Origin: JBBDNV01 sp040877415
Lineage (GTDB): Bacteria > Planctomycetota > Planctomycetia > Pirellulales > PALSA-1355
Assembly (NCBI GenBank): GCA_040877415.1
Contig: JBBDNV010000069.1
Span: 1-5,307, forward strand
Direction: 5' to 3'
Length of the DNA stretch: 5,307 nt
Shown: positions 1 to 5,307 of the stretch, in pieces
How positions within the stretch are numbered: position 1 is the first letter of the stretch
Layout of the letters: the number at the start of each line of letters is the position of its first letter
Position numbers and translations under genes: made by a program
Notes under the pieces: generated by a model
What the model was told of the DNA's origin: nothing
Database searches by the model: none
Seen by the model: the letters and a program-made list of their open reading frames with translations, nothing else

Positions 1-33
1 TACGTAACAAATCTCGCTAGCGGACTAAGCTAG
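1..33 (+). CDS. Possible 3' end of an upstream gene (partial)
   Basis: Frame 1 is open from the left edge to a TAG at 31-33, reading YVTNLASGLS then stop. ImmA-family peptidase genes commonly follow a gene for an XRE-type HTH repressor, and a stop 22 nt before the immA-like start would fit such an operon. Ten residues are too few to identify any protein, and an open frame this short could be chance. The call rests on position only. Confidence 0.25.
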   Translation, partial: YVTNLASGLS

Positions 34-34
34 C

Positions 35-41
35 GGAGGAG
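35..41 (+). promoter_or_regulatory. Shine-Dalgarno of the ImmA-like gene
   Basis: GGAGGAG is a strong anti-16S match but ends 14 nt before the ATG at 56, longer than the usual 5-9 nt. No in-frame ATG, GTG or TTG lies closer, so the ATG at 56 is kept as the start. Confidence 0.55.
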
Positions 42-55
42 TTTTCTTCAGAGCC

Positions 56-856
56 ATGGCTGACCCGATTGCCCAAGCTGCAGAAGCAGTTCTAAGCGAT
101 CTCGGCTTGTGGAAGCTGCCAGTCAATCCTCTTCGCATCGCTGAAGAAGAGGGCATTGAAATCGCAGCCGGATTCTTTGGCTCCGGATTTGATGCGCGGA
201 TCGAGTACTACCCAGCCTTCGACCGGTTTGCGATCTATTATCAAAACTTTGGGCCATATCGACCGGAGGGGCGTGTCCGCTTCTCGCTCGCTCACGAACT
301 AGGGCACTTCTACCTGCCAGAGCACCGCACTCGCCTCCGGTCCGGAGGAACGCACAATTCCGTGGCGGACTACGCGTCCGGAGATCCGATGGAGCGAGAG
401 GCGGACCGATTTGCATCAGCATTGCTGATGCCCAAGGAGTTGTTCGTCGCAGAAGTCCGCAACTTCCGCGGTGGATTTTGCACCCTAAAGGACCTTTGTG
501 CGTTATCAGAGAGGCTGCTTACCTCAATCACCAGCACTGCGATTCGCTATTGCGACTGCCAAATCGATGCGGCGACCGTGATACTCTCTCGTGATCGAAT
601 GGTCCTGTGGTCTTGGCCGTCGGAAGACATGCGCTACCTCGGAATGTCGTATGTTGAGCGCGGCAGCAGAATTCCGCCTGCTAGCAGGACCGGGGCACTT
701 TACGATAGAAACGACGTAGGTTCCGTCGCCGACCAAATAGAGGGACCGGTTGATTCTTCAATCTGGTTTGAATGGCCCAAGCGTTCCGAGCTTTGGGAGG
801 AAGCCATGTTTCTCGGCGACCGCGTTCTTACCTATCTTGCCGCGCCCGAAAGTTGA
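56..856 (+). CDS. ImmA/IrrE-family zinc metallopeptidase
   Basis: This 266-aa protein is a predicted cytoplasmic gluzincin-type metallopeptidase. Residues 80-84 are HELGH, the HEXXH zinc site, in the family context LAHELGHFYLP. A downstream EREADRFASALLMP stretch (113-126) matches the ImmA/IrrE pattern and supplies the third zinc ligand, E113 or E115. An N-terminal helical region (1-35) precedes the catalytic core; residues 170-266 form a separate tail, possibly the GAF-like part seen in IrrE. No signal peptide or membrane segment is visible. Family members cleave phage or mobile-element repressors (ImmA acts on ImmR in ICEBs1) or regulate stress responses (IrrE in Deinococcus); many are encoded beside their HTH target or sit in toxin-antitoxin-like pairs. 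The substrate here is unknown because the upstream gene is off the window. The start is the first in-frame ATG after GGAGGAG. Family assignment is secure; role is inferred. Confidence 0.88.
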   Translation: MADPIAQAAEAVLSDLGLWKLPVNPLRIAEEEGIEIAAGFFGSGFDARIEYYPAFDRFAIYYQNFGPYRPEGRVRFSLAHELGHFYLPEHRTRLRSGGTHNSVADYASGDPMEREADRFASALLMPKELFVAEVRNFRGGFCTLKDLCALSERLLTSITSTAIRYCDCQIDAATVILSRDRMVLWSWPSEDMRYLGMSYVERGSRIPPASRTGALYDRNDVGSVADQIEGPVDSSIWFEWPKRSELWEEAMFLGDRVLTYLAAPES

Positions 857-914
857 GTTTTTCTTTCTCAGCAATGTCACGCTGAAGCATCTCGAGCAAG
901 GAATTGGTGAAGGG

Positions 915-1220
915 ATGGCACGTCGCCGTTCCAAAACCAATATCTACGAGAGAAGACAAATGACATTCGATGCAGCACTAGTTTGTGAACAGGGCGCTGA
1001 GTTCGCCGTCGTATGCGTTCGCCGTGGAGTCATCGGCAATCCGACGCAAGCCGCGCAAACACAGGCATCGTTCTCGCCGCATTTTGGCGGTGTCCCCGTG
1101 GTGCTCATGGAGCAGGATTCGTCCGGACGACCGACTTACTATGGTCGCCGCGACATCGTCGATTTCCTGGCCAACCTTTCTATGGATCGTCTGCCTTGGA
1201 AGAAGTGGCACCTTAACTGA
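915..1220 (+). CDS. Small basic protein of unknown function
   Basis: I do not recognise a named family in this 101-aa protein. It opens with a basic stretch (MARRRSKTNIYERRQ) and continues with a probable beta hairpin (21-40, ALVCEQGAEFAVVCVRRG). It ends in an ordered-looking C-terminal half: SFSPHFGGVPVVLM (52-65), QDSSGRPTYYGRRDIVDFL (67-85) and a closing LPWKKWHL. The G-x-PTYYGRRDIVDFL segment looks like a conserved fold core, not random translation. The gene starts 58 nt after the ImmA-like stop on the same strand, so co-transcription is plausible. The frame stays open upstream to an ATG at 750, but that would overlap the peptidase gene by over 100 nt. ATG 915 has AAGGA at 898-902, spaced 12 nt away, plus an AAGGG directly against it. 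ATG 960 (86 aa) is the alternative. The protein is probably cytoplasmic. Confidence 0.65.
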   Translation: MARRRSKTNIYERRQMTFDAALVCEQGAEFAVVCVRRGVIGNPTQAAQTQASFSPHFGGVPVVLMEQDSSGRPTYYGRRDIVDFLANLSMDRLPWKKWHLN

Positions 1221-1251
1221 AATGTCGCGACCCGATAAACGGGCCCGGCCG

Positions 1252-1257
1252 TATAAT
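1252..1257 (+). promoter_or_regulatory. Candidate sigma-70 -10 box for the 99-aa gene
   Basis: TATAAT is a perfect -10 hexamer in the 74-bp gap between the two small genes. It would start transcription near 1264 and give a leader of about 30 nt ending in a good ribosome binding site. The -35 region is poor: the best match is GCGACC at 1227-1232 with a long 19-nt spacer, so the promoter may need an activator or be weak. It suggests the third plus-strand gene can be expressed apart from the ImmA-like gene. Confidence 0.5.
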
Positions 1258-1266
1258 ATGCATATT
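1255..1266 (+). promoter_or_regulatory. Perfect 12-bp palindrome over the -10/start region, possible operator
   Basis: AATATGCATATT is its own reverse complement and overlaps the last three bases of TATAAT and the expected transcription start. A dimeric repressor bound there would block RNA polymerase. No protein binding can be assigned from sequence, and AT-rich palindromes of this size do occur by chance. Confidence 0.35.
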
Positions 1267-1282
1267 GTTCAACCGAAAAACC

Positions 1283-1288
1283 AAGGAG
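1283..1288 (+). promoter_or_regulatory. Shine-Dalgarno deciding the 99-aa start
   Basis: AAGGAG ends 6 nt before the ATG at 1295, which is ideal. It rules out the longer in-frame start at 1265, which lies upstream of this site, right at the predicted transcription start. Confidence 0.75.
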
Positions 1289-1294
1289 TGTGCG

Positions 1295-1594
1295 ATGCAA
1301 GTCAGATTGGACTTGAGCGGTTTGAAGAGGCTTCAGCGGAACGCCGAAACCTTTCACGGCGAGCATCAAGTGAAGCTACTCGAAATCCTGAGCCCGCAAT
1401 TCATGCGGTCGAACACGCGCTTTTCAAGTTTGGAGGACATGTTGAGCCAGTGTGGCATTCCAGAGGAATCCTTCGGTGACATGCCGATTCCCGACAAAGA
1501 CGATCTTACCCGCCGGAACACCAAGTTTCAGTCCTGGCAGGAGATGATCAACGCCGGCGCCATCGAATACACGAAGAAGCAGTTATTCAAATAG
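1295..1594 (+). CDS. Small protein of unknown function with an internal repeat
   Basis: This 99-aa protein begins MQVRLDLSGLKRLQRNAE, a probable amphipathic helix. It then carries two similar helical segments: NTRFSSLEDMLSQCG (residues 40-54) and NTKFQSWQEMINAGA (75-89), both with the pattern N-T-basic-F-x-S-x-(E/Q)-(D/E)-M-(L/I). An acidic proline-containing loop (IPDKDD, 65-70) separates them. The ending YTKKQLFK is basic. The layout resembles small uncharacterised proteins I associate with mobile elements and diverse bacterial genomes, but I cannot name a family and assign no function. No membrane segment or signal peptide is seen. The start is fixed by AAGGAG 6 nt upstream, and a TATAAT box lies about 40 nt before the ATG. 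It is the last plus-strand gene and converges on the CBM9-like gene with only 24 bp between them. Confidence 0.78.
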   Translation: MQVRLDLSGLKRLQRNAETFHGEHQVKLLEILSPQFMRSNTRFSSLEDMLSQCGIPEESFGDMPIPDKDDLTRRNTKFQSWQEMINAGAIEYTKKQLFK

Positions 1595-1613
1595 AAAAGC
1601 TGCAGCAGTTTTT
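1595..1613. terminator. Weak hairpin between convergent genes, possible bidirectional terminator
   Basis: Directly after the TAG of the 99-aa gene, AAAA(G)CTG can pair with CAGTTTT across a CAG loop. The stem has 7 bp with one bulged G and is flanked by A and T tracts that could end transcripts both ways. It is short and AU-rich, so it would be a weak terminator, but its place in the 24-bp convergent gap suits the role. Confidence 0.35.
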
Positions 1614-1618
1614 ATCTT

Positions 1619-2271
1619 CTACTCCCGCACCAATTCCAGCGTGCCCCACAGGCTGGGATCGGAGGCGAACGGGAATTCGCTGCCGACGCTGAAATACTGC
1701 TGGCCCAGCTCGCGGTCGAACACGAAATACGTGAACCCCAGCCGCGGATGATCGACCGGATTAAAACCCGTCAGCGCGGCGGCCGGAATGAAGGTCGCCA
1801 GCACGTACCCGCCCACGCGCTTTTCGCTTGCCACCTGCAATTGACCCGGACGCACCGGGTTGGCGTTTTCTCGCGCTCGATCCACGAGCATTTGATCGGC
1901 CACCGGTTTTTCGTAGTTCCGCCCGGCGCCCCCCGGCAAGAATATGAAGCGATGGCAGAATCGGCTCGCGCGGTGGATGTTGTGCGTGTCGCGCGTGTCG
2001 ATCCAGACCTGCAGGGCGTCGCTGTCATCGAGCCGCGTTTCGCGGCACCAGTTGGGATGTTTTTTCCCTTCCACGCGCACCGAGAGCGCCAGGCCCGCCT
2101 CGTTCCACGCCGCCCGCACGTCGGCAAACGGCTTCTCGCCGTCCAGCTCGCCCAGCGAGGGGAGCCGATGCGCCGCCGCCAGCTCGCGCGGTTCCCCCGA
2201 ACCAAGGTTCGCCTCATACAGGCAGGGGGCCGCGAAGCGGAACAGAAACCGCGTTGGCAATAGTTGTTCGC

Positions 2272-2275
<4 letters not shown>
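1619..2275 (-). CDS. CBM9/DOMON-like beta-sandwich protein
   Basis: This 218-aa protein resembles the carbohydrate-binding family 9-like/DOMON fold. It has LGELDGEKPFADVRAAWNEAGLALSVRVEG (about 41-70), a strand pair typical of the start of the fold, then DDSDALQVWIDTRDT (83-97), matching the D-x-(V/L)-x-(V/I)-(W/F)-(I/L)-D-(T/P) core strand of the family. A late strand reads LGFTYFVFDREL (179-190), and the end is the family-like DPSLWGTLELV. No catalytic motif is apparent. Although CBM9 domains are usually secreted, the N-terminus (MSEQLLPTRFLFRFAAPCLY) lacks a clear signal peptide, so a cytoplasmic location is inferred. The start codon overlaps the uvrA stop as ATGA, and a GGAG lies 7 nt upstream inside the last uvrA codons, so translational coupling is likely. 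What a carbohydrate-binding-like fold does beside a DNA repair gene is unknown; it may bind another ligand. The fold assignment is by motif only. Confidence 0.72.

Positions 2276-5307
<3,032 letters not shown>

Noticed and set aside
1231..1243. CCCG-ATAAA-CGGG inverted repeat after the 101-aa gene
   Set aside because: The stem has only four base pairs and no T tract follows, so it is not supported as a terminator.
985..1479. 164-aa plus-strand frame spanning the gap between the two small genes
   Set aside because: It has no ribosome binding site, crosses a good -10 box and overlaps two better supported genes in another frame.
1748..2263. 171-aa plus-strand frame opposite the CBM9-like gene
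   Set aside because: It is the antisense shadow of a gene with a recognisable fold, a ribosome binding site and a coupled start.

Overview
The window holds two convergent gene blocks meeting near position 1600. The right two thirds (about 1619-5307, minus strand) is GC-rich chromosomal sequence. It carries the 3' part of uvrA, the nucleotide excision repair ATPase, and a downstream gene that overlaps it by 4 bp and encodes a CBM9/DOMON-like beta-sandwich protein. The left third (1-1594, plus strand) looks less GC-rich. It carries an ImmA/IrrE-type zinc metallopeptidase gene followed by two small genes of unknown function, and resembles a small accessory or mobile-element cassette beside a housekeeping locus.

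The organism is most likely a GC-rich environmental bacterium. I lean to a planctomycete (Pirellulales-like) because of the extended UvrA and the CBM9-like partner, but this is inference; no rRNA or other taxonomic marker is present.

Left block: positions 1-33 may be the end of an upstream gene, possibly the HTH regulator that often precedes immA. Then come the ImmA-like peptidase (56-856), a 101-aa basic protein (915-1220), a TATAAT -10 box overlapped by a perfect 12-bp palindrome (1252-1266), and a 99-aa protein with an excellent ribosome binding site and an internal repeat (1295-1594). A weak hairpin, possibly a two-way terminator, fills the 24-bp gap to the opposing genes.

Right block: the uvrA fragment lacks about the first 330 residues, which lie beyond the right edge. 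It retains the signature/Walker B half of ATPase I and all of ATPase II with its zinc finger. It is unusual in two ways. A lysine/glycine-rich linker between the ATPase halves contains a translated copy of a REP-like dispersed hairpin repeat. After the normal UvrA C-terminus, about 345 more residues form two tandem copies of an unrecognised module marked by an MPW...G..WH motif. The stop codon of uvrA overlaps the start of the CBM9-like gene (ATGA), so the two are probably translationally coupled. The duplicated UvrA extension is the best candidate for something undescribed.
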